A DNA stretch of 43,143 bases from Thalassotalea sp. 42_200_T64 (lineage in GTDB: Bacteria; Pseudomonadota; Gammaproteobacteria; Enterobacterales; Alteromonadaceae). Shown one piece after another: positions 1 to 9,993 of the stretch. Position 1 is the first letter of the stretch, and each line of letters begins with the position of its first letter. The DNA lies in assembly GCA_002162925.1 (NCBI GenBank), contig MABC01000081.1, forward strand, positions 1 to 43,143. The letters are read 5' to 3'. The position numbers and the translations under genes were made by a program. The notes beneath the pieces were generated by a model. It had not been told where the DNA came from. It saw only the letters and a program-made list of their open reading frames with translations, and made no database searches.

Positions 1-134
1 CGTCTTCTCATACTCGCTTTATTGGTTTCATCTAATGCTTGCTCAATCCATTCCATAGGTAGTGCTTTTTGAAATACCGATAAATCTTCAGGTGCAGCAA
101 ATAACTCTGTATCAATTAACCAATTTGAAAGCAT
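1..134 (-). CDS. IS4-family transposase, N-terminal fragment (runs off the window)
   Basis: This is the first ~44 codons of a minus-strand gene starting at the ATG at 132-134 and continuing past the left edge. The translation begins MLSNWLIDTELFAAPEDLSV and continues with FQKALPMEWIEQALDETNKASMRR. This matches the N-terminal domain of IS4-family transposases (PF13006 type), in which WIEQAL and a basic KAS-RRR stretch are typical. The DDE catalytic domain is outside the window, so completeness cannot be judged. The insertion lies just past the 3' end of the nor genes. Family assignment is fairly sure; the exact IS name is not known. Confidence 0.75.
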   Translation of the reverse strand, partial: MLSNWLIDTELFAAPEDLSVFQKALPMEWIEQALDETNKASMRR

Positions 135-482
135 GAAAATAACCCTTATTGAATAGAATGGGCTATTGTCGTATGATCCTTTTTCCTGTCAACCGATCGT
201 TTTCCTTAACTGTTCGGTGTTACGCGCAGGCGGGGACCTCATTTCGGCTATAACGAGCCTATAAAAAAGTTTGAGTAATTTAGATACAAGATTAGAAACA
301 ATCATTTAAAGGCTCTATAAATCAACCGCACCCACTCCAATGCGCTTCCTGGTTGGCGGGACTTCAGTCTCGCAAAAACAACCCTCCCTTGCTGCCATCC
401 ATGGCTCGGGAGGATAAGCTCTTCCATCTACAAATCTAATGCCTCCCTGGCGATTTGCATTCCATCATCCATGAAGTAAAAA
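135..482. other. Gene-free stretch between IS end and nor terminator
   Basis: There is no convincing gene here. It should contain the right end of the IS4-type element, but its terminal inverted repeat could not be fixed from one end. A short inverted pair GAGCCT / AGGCTC lies near 254-259 and 310-315. The segment from about 454 into the nor terminator (TTTGCATTCC-A-TCATCC-A-TGAAGTAAAAAAA) recurs almost unchanged at about 6516-6547, just before another terminator, so it is a dispersed repeat of this genome. Confidence 0.4.
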
Positions 483-508
483 AAGCCAGTTGCTTGCGCA
501 ACTGGCTT
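483..508 (-). terminator. Rho-independent terminator of the nor genes
   Basis: This is a perfect 11-bp stem (AAGCCAGTTGC / GCAACTGGCTT) with a TTGC loop. Read on the minus strand it is followed by a run of T (the A-run at about 477-484 on the plus strand). It lies 30 bp after the norB stop codon. Confidence 0.85.
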
Positions 509-538
509 AGTTATTTCAGTTTACTTAAAGGTTTAAGA

Positions 539-2373
<1,835 letters not shown>

Positions 2374-2437
2374 GGGTTGCTCCCTTATGATAATTAATTA
2401 AGCCCGCCAATATTAATGCCCTAAGCCTAGACAAATC

Positions 2438-2451
2438 TTGATGGAAATCAA
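2438..2451. promoter_or_regulatory. FNR/NNR (Dnr)-type box upstream of norC
   Basis: TTGAT-GGAA-ATCAA is a perfect match to the Crp/Fnr-family half-sites used by FNR and by the NO-responsive NNR/Dnr/NnrR regulators. It is centred at 2444.5, about 71 bp before the norC start. A transcription start about 41 bp downstream of the box would leave a leader of about 30 nt. Confidence 0.8.
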
Positions 2452-2514
2452 ACTAATGAAGATTGTTGTTAAATTGTTAGCAAATATGTCTGTTTGTCAT
2501 TTTATGGCGAGGCT

Positions 2515-2874
2515 TTAAAAAATTGGCAGCTTTTTAACCATGGCGCGAGCAAGGTTAAGCATGCCAATCATCACAAAACAGGTGTGTACAAGAATGAAGT
2601 AAACAATCATTACCATCAGCTGAAATTGAACATCATCAGAGAGTAATACGTAAAGCAGGGGAATGAAAACGACCAGGCCAACCAGCACCGAAAGTTGTAC
2701 TGCACGGTACAAATGAATTCTGATCATGCCGCCATTTTTTTTATAGCGCTTGAAAAACCAAAGCAAAAGGATAAACGCCAGACCAGGCAATACCAACAAG
2801 TTTGCCAAAAACAAAGATTGGCAAACAACAGCAAGATGTATTGAAGATTTAGGGTTAAATAACTTAATACTCAT
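2515..2874 (-). CDS. Unknown small membrane protein in the nor cluster
   Basis: This protein of 119 residues has four predicted membrane segments (about 16-40, 58-75, 80-98 and 95-112, with tight turns) and a basic loop FKRYKKNG. No cofactor-binding motif is visible. It lies between norQ and norC on the same strand, 50 bp after the norQ stop and 141 bp before the norC start. It could therefore be an assembly or accessory factor of NO reductase; that is inference from position only. The place usually held by norD (a VWA-domain partner of NorQ) is not filled by this gene, which has no VWA signature. I do not recognise the family. Confidence 0.7.
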   Translation of the reverse strand: MSIKLFNPKSSIHLAVVCQSLFLANLLVLPGLAFILLLWFFKRYKKNGGMIRIHLYRAVQLSVLVGLVVFIPLLYVLLSDDVQFQLMVMIVYFILVHTCFVMIGMLNLARAMVKKLPIF

Positions 2875-2924
2875 ACTCCTTGCTGCTTATACCAATGTTA
2901 TTTCCATTGCTGATTTAATCGAAT

Positions 2925-3740
2925 TTATTCATCAAAATAAATTCTGGCAATATCCATCAACGCTTTGATGGTAGCCGGGTCGTCAGATAATGGCTCCGCC
3001 AGGCAGCATTTGCATACTTCAAGCGGGTTCATGCCACTGGCGATCATTTTTCCAGCATAGATCAATAACCGGGTAGAAACCACTTCATCGAGATCATTTT
3101 GTTCTAAACGGCGTAATGCCCGGGCAAGTTCTACCAAAGTAAAAGCTAAATGCGGTTCCACATTGGCTTCACTGATCACAATTTGCTGTTCTACCTCTTT
3201 CTCAGGATAATCAAAGCTTAACGCCACAAAGCGTTGTTTGGTACTGGGCTTCATGCCTTTTAACAGGTTTTGATAACCCGGATTGTAAGAGACCACCAGC
3301 ATGAAATCTGGATGCGCTTTTATCAATTCGCCGGTTCGTTCTAATGGCAATACTCGACGGTCATCAGCCAGTGGATGAATAACTACCGTGGTATCTTTAC
3401 GCGCCTCTACCACTTCATCAAGGTAGCAAATACCACCTTCACGCACGGCTCTTGTTAACGGGCCATCCTGCCAATAGGTACCATCAGGGCCAATTAGATG
3501 GCGGCCAACTAAATCGGCCGCAGTTAAGTCATCATGACAGGCTACGGTGTATAACGGTTTGTTCAGCTTTTTCGCCATATGCTCGATAAAACGGGTTTTA
3601 CCACAACCGGTAGGCCCTTTGATCAAGATAGGCAAGTGATGCTGATTGGCGTACTCAAAAAGAGACACTTCATTGTGCTGCTCTTGATAAAAAGGCAGCT
3701 CAAACGCTTCAGGGGTTAGTTTGATATTTGCAGTACTCAT
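2925..3740 (-). CDS. norQ: NorQ, MoxR-type AAA+ ATPase for NO reductase maturation
   Basis: NorQ is an AAA+ ATPase of the CbbQ/NirQ/NorQ group, which works with a VWA protein (NorD) to insert the non-haem iron into NorB. The Walker A GPTGCGKT is at about 42-49 and the Walker B CYLDEV at about 105-110. A CbbQ-type C-terminal domain ends in MDIARIYFDE. The start is placed at the ATG at 3738-3740; an upstream GTG at 3758 would add six residues (MTSRDF) but has no better ribosome site. A perfect FNR/NNR box is centred 85 bp upstream, so it is probably transcribed on its own promoter together with the small membrane protein. No norD is visible in the window. Confidence 0.92.
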   Translation of the reverse strand: MSTANIKLTPEAFELPFYQEQHNEVSLFEYANQHHLPILIKGPTGCGKTRFIEHMAKKLNKPLYTVACHDDLTAADLVGRHLIGPDGTYWQDGPLTRAVREGGICYLDEVVEARKDTTVVIHPLADDRRVLPLERTGELIKAHPDFMLVVSYNPGYQNLLKGMKPSTKQRFVALSFDYPEKEVEQQIVISEANVEPHLAFTLVELARALRRLEQNDLDEVVSTRLLIYAGKMIASGMNPLEVCKCCLAEPLSDDPATIKALMDIARIYFDE

Positions 3741-3818
3741 AAAATCTCTAGATGTCACAGATATTGTCGATAAGTTACTCTGTTGTTAACCATAGCGCAA
3801 TCTGTACAGACTGCATAG

Positions 3819-3832
3819 TTGATGCAGATCAA
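3819..3832. promoter_or_regulatory. FNR/NNR (Dnr)-type box upstream of norQ
   Basis: TTGAT-GCAG-ATCAA is again a perfect palindromic match. It sits between norQ (minus strand, start 3740) and the plus-strand PH-domain gene (start about 3971), so it could act on either. Its agreement with the norC box argues for norQ. Confidence 0.78.
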
Positions 3833-3970
3833 GGTAAAAATGTAGTTAAAAAAGTGACCCTTTTTAGGTTTATAAATAACTGGCAACAATTTTTACAACT
3901 AACCATTTTCATCCCTATTCATTTAGAGTTAAGCTAGTGCTACCGATTGTTAACAACACAGAATTTACCG

Positions 3971-4519
3971 ATGACCGAGATAGCAGAATCCTTTACCAAC
4001 CAACCTATTGTTTGTGATGAATTGCCACAGTTAGAAAACTTAACGTTTACCGACTTATCTCAAAAATATGCCCCCACGCATCGCCTGGTAACGTTGTTAA
4101 CAACGGTTATTTTAATGTTAGTGTTAACGGCCATTATTTATCAACCATTTGCTCCTCTTCCCAGTGAAGCCGTTAGCGTTTTTGAGTTTATTCTGTGGGC
4201 AGTTGGCGGCATCGGCTTAATGGCCACCCTATATAACTCTTTCGCCGATCCGAAAAAACTCTACGCCTTACGCGAACAAGATATTAGCTACCAGTCGGGG
4301 CTGATATTTCGTAAAACAGTAAGCCAGCCGATATTACGAGTTCAGCATGTTGAACTAAAACGCGGTCCGGTGGAGCGCAAAGTCGGCTTAGCCAGCTTAC
4401 AGGTATTCAGTGCCGGTGGCTCATTGCATACCTTTGAAATTCCCGGTTTGAATATTGATGATGCCGAACAAATACGGCAGTTTATTTTGGCACACAAGGA
4501 TATCAATCAACATGGATAA
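3971..4519 (+). CDS. PH-domain membrane protein, YdbS-like (bPH2/DUF304)
   Basis: The protein has about 182 residues. Two membrane segments lie near residues 40-60 and 75-92. They are followed by one bacterial PH (bPH2, DUF304) domain with the family pattern YALREQDISYQSGLIFRK...ILRVQHVELKRGP...GLASLQVFSAGG. The function of the family is not established; these proteins act at the cytoplasmic membrane and usually come as a YdbS/YdbT pair, as here. The ATG at 3971 was chosen. A TTG at 3947 in the same frame would add eight residues, and neither has a clear Shine-Dalgarno. Its last 8 bp overlap the next gene (ATGGATAA), which suggests translational coupling. Confidence 0.85.
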   Translation: MTEIAESFTNQPIVCDELPQLENLTFTDLSQKYAPTHRLVTLLTTVILMLVLTAIIYQPFAPLPSEAVSVFEFILWAVGGIGLMATLYNSFADPKKLYALREQDISYQSGLIFRKTVSQPILRVQHVELKRGPVERKVGLASLQVFSAGGSLHTFEIPGLNIDDAEQIRQFILAHKDINQHG

Positions 4520-6119
4520 GTCGCCAGCCCTTGGTGAGCAAGAGCCAACGGAGCAAGTACCAGATATTGCTAGCGCAGATGAAAACAATAGCACCCATAA
4601 ATGGCAACGGATTTCGCCAATTGCGTTAATCTACTTTGTCTTAATGTTCATTAAGAATATCTTTGGCAACATCGTTTATCTCGCTCCTGCAATACTGATT
4701 GGTTACAGCAAGTTCAGTGAAGATCCCGCATTTTGGCTGCCATTTGTCTATGGTTTTTCCGGGTTAATCGCGTTATCGGCAATGCTCAGTTTTTATTTCT
4801 TCCAATACCGCTTGTCCAACCAGCAAATTGAGATCCGCTCGGGGGTATTTTCGAAAAAATACACCAACTTGCCATTTTCCAGAATTCAAAATGTCGAGCT
4901 TAGTGAGCCACTGTATTATCGTCCTTTCGGTTATACCTGCATGCAATTAGACACGGCCGGTTCGGTCAAACAGGAAGCGAAAGTCGTCGCCTTGAAAAAA
5001 GACTTCGCCGAACAACTCAAACATGAAATTTTAGCGGCACATCAACAACCAGACGGCACGGATGAAAATAACGAAAGTGACGATGAGAGTGTAACTGCTA
5101 AAACCACTATTGCTGATGAAGAGGTGGTAGACCGGCGCAATCTCGATGATTTGGTGATCCATGGTTTAACCAACAATAGAGTGTGGCTCTTTATCGGCGG
5201 CTTGGCACCATTTATCGATAACATCAGCGATAAGGTTAGCGAATGGCTGTTAATGTTTGGCGTTAATGTTGAGCAATACTTTGCCTTTGATGGCAAATCC
5301 GGCTGGCAAATTGCCACCGCGGCGCTGTCATTAGCGTTGCTTGTCATGATCCCAATCACTATTTTTTCAATCTTGGGCTCTATCATTGCTTTTCATGATT
5401 TTAAGCTCAGTAAAGTGGGTGACAGATACATTCGTCGTAGCGGTTTATTTACTAAAAATGAAGTGACCATGCGCTTGTCACGTTTGCAAATGATCGTTCG
5501 CCAGCAAGACTGGCTGGATGTGCTGTTAGGCCGCATCAATCTTAAATTTGAACAATCAAACGCCAATTACCAGCAAGCACAACCGGGTCAATTAACCAAT
5601 AAAATCATTGTACCGTCGGTGACGACGAAAGAATGCCAGCACTTAATCAATGATGCTTACCCGGAAAACAACCTGGAAAACATTCAGTTTAGCCCGGTAA
5701 GTGTGCGATTATTGGTGCGCAATGTGTTGTTGTTTTTACTGCCGTTTACGGCATTTATCTCAGCGTTATTTGTCATCAAAGATAAAACCGATAGTCTGAT
5801 ATTTGTTGCTATAGCTGCCTGTTTTATCTGCTTTTTAATGTATATGAATTACCGCCGCTGGGGCTACGCCAAAGACGACAACTTTATCTATGTACGCAAA
5901 GGCTGTTTGGGCGTCGATTATTACGTTTTCCCTATTTATAAGGTGCAACAAACCACATTTAAACAAAGCTGGTTTCTAAAACGCAAACAACTGTGCTCGG
6001 TGCAGTTTATACTGGCGGCAGGCGCCGTGAACGTGCCGTATGTAAAGCAAGCAGATGGGTTAAATCTTATCGATGAAAGTTTGTATGAAGTTGAATATAG
6101 TAAGCGTAATTGGATGTAG
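4512..6119 (+). CDS. PH-domain membrane protein, YdbT-like (multiple bPH2/DUF304)
   Basis: The protein has 535 residues and is the partner of the upstream YdbS-like protein. It contains three bPH2/DUF304 repeats. Each follows a pair of membrane segments: QIEIRSGVFSKKYTNLPFSRIQNVEL near 120-145, a second near 315-345 (RRSGLFTKNEVTMRLSRLQMI), and a third near 470-520 (YVRKGCLGVDYYVFPIYKVQQTTF). An acidic, serine-rich linker with many D/E residues follows the first domain (about 180-210). The start is the ATG at 4512, inside the end of the upstream gene. An earlier in-frame ATG at 4455 would read through that gene and is unlikely. The stop codon directly abuts an inverted-repeat element. Confidence 0.87.
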   Translation: MDKSPALGEQEPTEQVPDIASADENNSTHKWQRISPIALIYFVLMFIKNIFGNIVYLAPAILIGYSKFSEDPAFWLPFVYGFSGLIALSAMLSFYFFQYRLSNQQIEIRSGVFSKKYTNLPFSRIQNVELSEPLYYRPFGYTCMQLDTAGSVKQEAKVVALKKDFAEQLKHEILAAHQQPDGTDENNESDDESVTAKTTIADEEVVDRRNLDDLVIHGLTNNRVWLFIGGLAPFIDNISDKVSEWLLMFGVNVEQYFAFDGKSGWQIATAALSLALLVMIPITIFSILGSIIAFHDFKLSKVGDRYIRRSGLFTKNEVTMRLSRLQMIVRQQDWLDVLLGRINLKFEQSNANYQQAQPGQLTNKIIVPSVTTKECQHLINDAYPENNLENIQFSPVSVRLLVRNVLLFLLPFTAFISALFVIKDKTDSLIFVAIAACFICFLMYMNYRRWGYAKDDNFIYVRKGCLGVDYYVFPIYKVQQTTFKQSWFLKRKQLCSVQFILAAGAVNVPYVKQADGLNLIDESLYEVEYSKRNWM

Positions 6120-6126
6120 GGGTTGA

Positions 6127-6415
6127 GAAACGAGAGGCGAGAGGCGAGAGGCGAGAGGCGAGAGGCGAAGAGCAGGTTAATTATCAAATGCACGTTTTGA
6201 AGCAAGGAGGTTCCGTTCTCGGTAACTGCTCCATGCGTTACCCTACCTCCTGCATCCATGCAGTCGTTCAACGGAATGACGGTGTATTTTTTATAAGGGT
6301 ATTTGAGTATACACGAAGCTAGTTAACTTACACCACGTCATCCCGTTATGCTTTTGCACGGGATCTCCTAAATTCAAAACGTGCATAGAAACAATGGCTC
6401 TTCGTCTCTCGTTTC
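6127..6415. repeat. Inverted-repeat (MITE-like) element with a heptamer expansion
   Basis: The left arm (6127-6201) and right arm (6373-6415) are inverted copies. GAAACGAGAG (6127-6136) pairs with CTCTCGTTTC (6406-6415), CGAAGAGC near 6166-6173 pairs with GCTCTTCG near 6397-6404, and ATGCACGTTTTGAA (6188-6201) pairs with TTCAAAACGTGCAT (6373-6386). The left arm has been lengthened by extra heptamers. The ~170-bp centre has no gene; it carries further short palindromes such as CATCCATG and GTCATCCCG...CACGGGAT. The element starts within 10 bp of the upstream stop codon. It may be a small non-autonomous element; family unknown. Confidence 0.6.
6131..6165. repeat. Tandem heptamer repeat, 5 x CGAGAGG
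   Basis: Five perfect head-to-tail copies of CGAGAGG are followed by a partial CGAAGAG. It lies inside the left arm of the surrounding inverted repeat; the right arm has only one unit. A different heptamer array lies at 26119-26162. Confidence 0.9.
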
Positions 6416-6546
6416 TTTTCCCTTTGATATACACGCTTTACAAACTTAATACCATGATTTATAGGATGTAATGAATGCCACGATCACATGGAAGTGAAAG
6501 AGTGGTCCATGGCAGTTTGCATTCCTTCATCCCTGAAGTAAAAAAA

Positions 6547-6568
6547 AGGGAAAGCAAATGCTTTCCCT
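6547..6568 (-). terminator. Rho-independent terminator of the porin gene
   Basis: The stem is AGGGAAAGCA / TGCTTTCCCT with an AA loop; on the minus strand it is followed by seven T. It is 69 bp past the porin stop. A second nested palindrome lies between it and the gene at 6575-6616 (CCTCGTTT...AAACGAGG enclosing TGAGGT...ACCTCA), which could fold as a compound hairpin. Confidence 0.85.
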
Positions 6569-6636
6569 AAAAACCCTCGTTTGAGGTTGCTTAGACCTCA
6601 GGCGAATAAAACGAGGAAAAAAGTTAAACTTGTTAA

Positions 6637-7695
6637 CTATAAAACGTATTTTACTGAAAACTGTACGTAATCAGAATCGGCATCTAGGTCTTCCGCTTCA
6701 AAGTTACCCACTTCAAGTCCGTATGACAGCTCTTTAGTCACGTTTTTGAAGATATTAATGCCCATATGTGTTCTATCTCGATTGGACTCGTCAGTCTCAT
6801 GATTGCCATAAAAGACATTGGTGCGTAATGTTTCTGTCCAGAAATGGCGATATGATGCCATGATCACAGTAGACTCTTCCACTTCTTCACCAACCAAGTC
6901 AGTTGCTGCTGCGGCGCCGACATAACGGCCAGTATTGCCACCATGCACAGCAAAACGGAAATCATCTTTACCAATACTATTGATTCGACCAGAAATTCCG
7001 TAACCCACTCCTGATTCAGACTCTCCACCAACAGTATTTAATTGTTTAGCCACGGCTGAAATGGCGACATTACCCCAGTCACCTTTGAAGGTATATTTAC
7101 CGACAACATCTGGAACTGAATCTTTATTACCGTAGCCAGCATCGCCAACTTCACCGCCGTAAGACTCTGGGTTTTCGATAGCTATTTGTAAGCCACCATT
7201 AGTGTAACGAATTTGGTCCTGGCGAATGAACGCTGAGGCAACAAGAGGACCACCAAAGTCAGCAGTTTCAGCCAGAGAGCTGGTATTCATAAATGTCGAC
7301 CAGGTTTGGCCGACAGTCCAGTTTTTATATTTGATAAAGGCATGACGGATACGAGGGTGCCGTGAATTCGTCAGCTTTTGGTTACCGCCACCGCCATAAA
7401 AATCCATTTCAATAAAGCCCGTCACATCACCATGTACATACTTGGTATTAAAGCGGGTGGAATTGGCATTAAAATTAACATTAGAGATATCATCATTCGC
7501 CACATGACCAATCCAAAAATCATCATTGGTCAAAGGTGAACTGGCATTACCGTCAATATATCGTATATCGCCTTGGATATAGCCACCAAAGGTGATGGTA
7601 TCTTTATCGGTTAATTTAATGGTGTAACCCGCGTGGCTACTACTCGCTAGTAAAGCTAAGCCAGTTGCAATGGCCAGTTTATTTCGTTTTAACAT
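6637..7695 (-). CDS. Outer-membrane porin, DcaP-like
   Basis: The precursor has 352 residues with a signal peptide MLKRNKLAIATGLALLASSS followed by HAG, so cleavage is probably after SHA. The mature start GYTIKLTDKDTITFGGYIQG is typical of DcaP-like trimeric porins. The rest shows alternating beta-strand pattern, GGYGN/GYGISGR-type turns, and a terminal strand ending in VKYVL. The start at 7693-7695 is preceded by GGGGAGC; an upstream start at 7719 would place residues before the signal peptide. It is located right after acs in the same direction, 167 bp apart, and may serve uptake of small carboxylates. That role is inferred from the neighbourhood. Confidence 0.85.
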   Translation of the reverse strand: MLKRNKLAIATGLALLASSSHAGYTIKLTDKDTITFGGYIQGDIRYIDGNASSPLTNDDFWIGHVANDDISNVNFNANSTRFNTKYVHGDVTGFIEMDFYGGGGNQKLTNSRHPRIRHAFIKYKNWTVGQTWSTFMNTSSLAETADFGGPLVASAFIRQDQIRYTNGGLQIAIENPESYGGEVGDAGYGNKDSVPDVVGKYTFKGDWGNVAISAVAKQLNTVGGESESGVGYGISGRINSIGKDDFRFAVHGGNTGRYVGAAAATDLVGEEVEESTVIMASYRHFWTETLRTNVFYGNHETDESNRDRTHMGINIFKNVTKELSYGLEVGNFEAEDLDADSDYVQFSVKYVL

Positions 7696-7862
7696 GTTTT
7701 GCTCCCCATCGTCTACCAAGGTACGACTGCTAACACCCTCTTCGGCGATATTTTGTTTCGTTATAATTTAAGTTTTGTTTTTGGGGGTTGATACCTAATT
7801 GGCATTACCCCCTTATTTTTATGTTCTAACGTTTTTCTATTTTTTATTTTTTGGCGATTAAC

Positions 7863-9761
7863 TTATTCTTCCAAAGTACTTAAATCGCCTTCGTCTTGAC
7901 CTAGAGCTCGTGCTTTTAGTATCCGACGCATGATTTTTCCGGAACGAGTTTTTGGTAACGACTCAACAAATTCGACACTTTCTGGAGTGGCAATTTTGCC
8001 CATTTCTTTACCAACATGGGTTCTCAGCTCTAGCTCAAGCGCTTTATCACCTTTAAGGCCAGATTGCAGGATCACGTAGGTGTGAATGGCGTTCCCCTTA
8101 AGCTCATGCGGCAAACCTATTGCTGCGGCTTCACTGACTTTCGGGTGGCTTACTAAAGCACTTTCTATTTCAGCCGTACCTAAACGGTAACCACTAACTT
8201 TCAGTACTTCATCAATACGACCAATCACCCAGATGTAGCCATCATCATCTTTTTTGGCACTGTCACCGGCAAGATAAATCCATTTGCCTTGTTTATCTTT
8301 ACTCCAGTACAAATCGGCATAGCGTTGATCATCTTTAAACACCGTTCTTGCCATACCCGGCCAAGGGTTTTTAATGATCAATTTACCTTCTTCATTGGCT
8401 CCAACCTCTTGCCCTTCATCATCAACAATAGAAATTTCATTGCCAAAGAAAGGTTTCGTCGCAGAGCCTGGTTTCAATGGGGTGATCGGCAATGGACAAA
8501 TCATGAAACCGCCAGTTTCGGTTTGCCACCAGGTATCGATGATCGGACATTTGTCATTACCAATGACGTTGTGATACCACTTCCACGCTTCTGGATTTAT
8601 CGGTTCACCAACACTTCCCAATAAGCGCAGGCTAGACAGGTCGTGTTTTTTCGGCCAGCGGTCACCAAAGCGCATCAAACCACGAATGGCTGTCGGTGAG
8701 GTATATAAAACGTTGATGCCGTAATTTTCAACGATCTGCCACCAACGGTTCGGGTATGGATAGTTCGGCGCACCTTCATACAGCATGATCGTGGCACCAT
8801 TAATTAATGGTCCATAAACGATATAACTGTGACCGGTGATCCAACCCGGATCGGCTGCACACCACCATCTGTCTTGTGGTTTAATATCAAACGCCATACG
8901 GTGTGTGGTTGAGGTATAAACGGCATAACCACCATGAGTATGCACCATGCCTTTTGGTGAGCCAGTTGTGCCTGAGGTATACAGAATAAATAGCGGGTCT
9001 TCGGCGCTGGTTTGCTCGGTTTCACACTTACTGCCAGCAATTGGCAGAGCTTTTAAATCATGTAGCCAAAAATCACGCGTTGCCTCCATTTCTACATCGA
9101 GTTCATTATTTTTCACACAAATACACACTTCAATACTGGGTGAACGCTGCATCGCTTCGTTAGCGATGGATTTCAGATCGATTTGTTTACCACGACGCCA
9201 GCCACCATCAGCAGTAAGTAAGACTCTTGAATGAGCATCATCGATACGAGAAGCTAGAGCTTCTGTACTAAAACCACCATAAACCACTGAATGAATTGCA
9301 CCTATTTTTGCACAAGCGAGCATGGCAAACACTAATTCTGGAATTTGCGGCATGTAAATAGTGACGATGTCGCCTTTATCAACACCCATACTTTTTAATA
9401 CATTGGCAAATTGACACACTTCACGGTTTAAACCGTTGTAGGAGAAATTCCGTTTTTGGCCATTTTCACCTTCCCAGATGATCGCCATTTTGTTGCGATT
9501 GGCATTGTCTAAATGACGGTCAATGGCATTGTGAACAATGTTAATTTCACCGCCGTCAAACCATTTATAAAAAGGGGCGTTCGATTCATCTAACACCGAA
9601 TCCCATTTTTTATACCAGCCTAAAGTGTCCGCTTGTTCGGCCCAAAACTCTTCCCGGTTTTCCACCGAATATTGGTACATTTTTTCATATTCACTGACAT
9701 TGGCTTGTTCTACCACTTCTTCGCTTGGATAGTACATCTCTGGATTCACTGCTGAGCTCAT
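7863..9761 (-). CDS. acs: Acetyl-CoA synthetase (AMP-forming)
   Basis: Acs activates acetate with ATP and CoA to acetyl-CoA via acetyl-AMP. It has 632 residues, near the usual ~650. An N-terminal ACAS domain is followed by the AMP-binding P-loop LYTSGTTGSPKG (about 258-270), then WWQTETGG (adenylate/substrate pocket) and YLAGDSAKKDDDGYIWVIGR. The C-terminal PKTRSGKIMRRIL contains Lys609, the conserved lysine that is acetylated by Pat-type enzymes and restored by sirtuins. The start at 9759-9761 is supported by GGAGA upstream; an upstream TTG at 9788 is less likely. Two copies of the palindrome TAGAC-N4-GTCTA lie 124 and 156 bp upstream, and the CrbS/CrbR genes are nearby, pointing to CrbR control. 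Confidence 0.96.
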   Translation of the reverse strand: MSSAVNPEMYYPSEEVVEQANVSEYEKMYQYSVENREEFWAEQADTLGWYKKWDSVLDESNAPFYKWFDGGEINIVHNAIDRHLDNANRNKMAIIWEGENGQKRNFSYNGLNREVCQFANVLKSMGVDKGDIVTIYMPQIPELVFAMLACAKIGAIHSVVYGGFSTEALASRIDDAHSRVLLTADGGWRRGKQIDLKSIANEAMQRSPSIEVCICVKNNELDVEMEATRDFWLHDLKALPIAGSKCETEQTSAEDPLFILYTSGTTGSPKGMVHTHGGYAVYTSTTHRMAFDIKPQDRWWCAADPGWITGHSYIVYGPLINGATIMLYEGAPNYPYPNRWWQIVENYGINVLYTSPTAIRGLMRFGDRWPKKHDLSSLRLLGSVGEPINPEAWKWYHNVIGNDKCPIIDTWWQTETGGFMICPLPITPLKPGSATKPFFGNEISIVDDEGQEVGANEEGKLIIKNPWPGMARTVFKDDQRYADLYWSKDKQGKWIYLAGDSAKKDDDGYIWVIGRIDEVLKVSGYRLGTAEIESALVSHPKVSEAAAIGLPHELKGNAIHTYVILQSGLKGDKALELELRTHVGKEMGKIATPESVEFVESLPKTRSGKIMRRILKARALGQDEGDLSTLEE

Positions 9762-9877
9762 AACTTTCTCCACTCTTAATTGCTGCAATTGGTTGATATC
9801 TGGTAAAACTCAACCGAAAATAAATATGTAAATTATTTGTTATGTCTAAAGGTATGTTGAGTAGGCAAAGATAGATA

Positions 9878-9893
9878 TTAGACTTAGGTCTAA
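9878..9893. promoter_or_regulatory. Putative CrbR operator 1 upstream of acs
   Basis: TTAGAC-TTAG-GTCTAA is a perfect inverted repeat. Its centre is 32 bp (three helical turns) from a second copy at 9911-9924, and the same core recurs at 12650-12663 before the symporter operon. Assignment to CrbR is inference from co-occurrence. Confidence 0.65.
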
Positions 9894-9910
9894 AATTACT
9901 CGATTTGGGG

Positions 9911-9924
9911 TAGACGTTAGTCTA
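9911..9924. promoter_or_regulatory. Putative CrbR operator 2 upstream of acs
   Basis: TAGAC-GTTA-GTCTA is a perfect inverted repeat with the same half-site as operator 1. It lies in the 232-bp gap between the acs start and the end of the exonuclease gene. A lone half-site ATGTCTAAAGG lies at about 9842. Confidence 0.65.
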
Positions 9925-9993
9925 AATGCGGAAAGGTTAATGCCTAAACTCAACCAAGTTTCGACCTTTTGGCGTTCACCTAAGCAATTAAAT

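Noticed and set aside
2515..2874. norD or a NorE-type subunit
   Set aside because: The 119-residue protein has no VWA motif and is too short and unlike the cytochrome-oxidase subunit III pattern of NorE.
6131..6165. CRISPR-like repeat
   Set aside because: The unit is only 7 bp and repeated head to tail without spacers; it is a simple tandem repeat.
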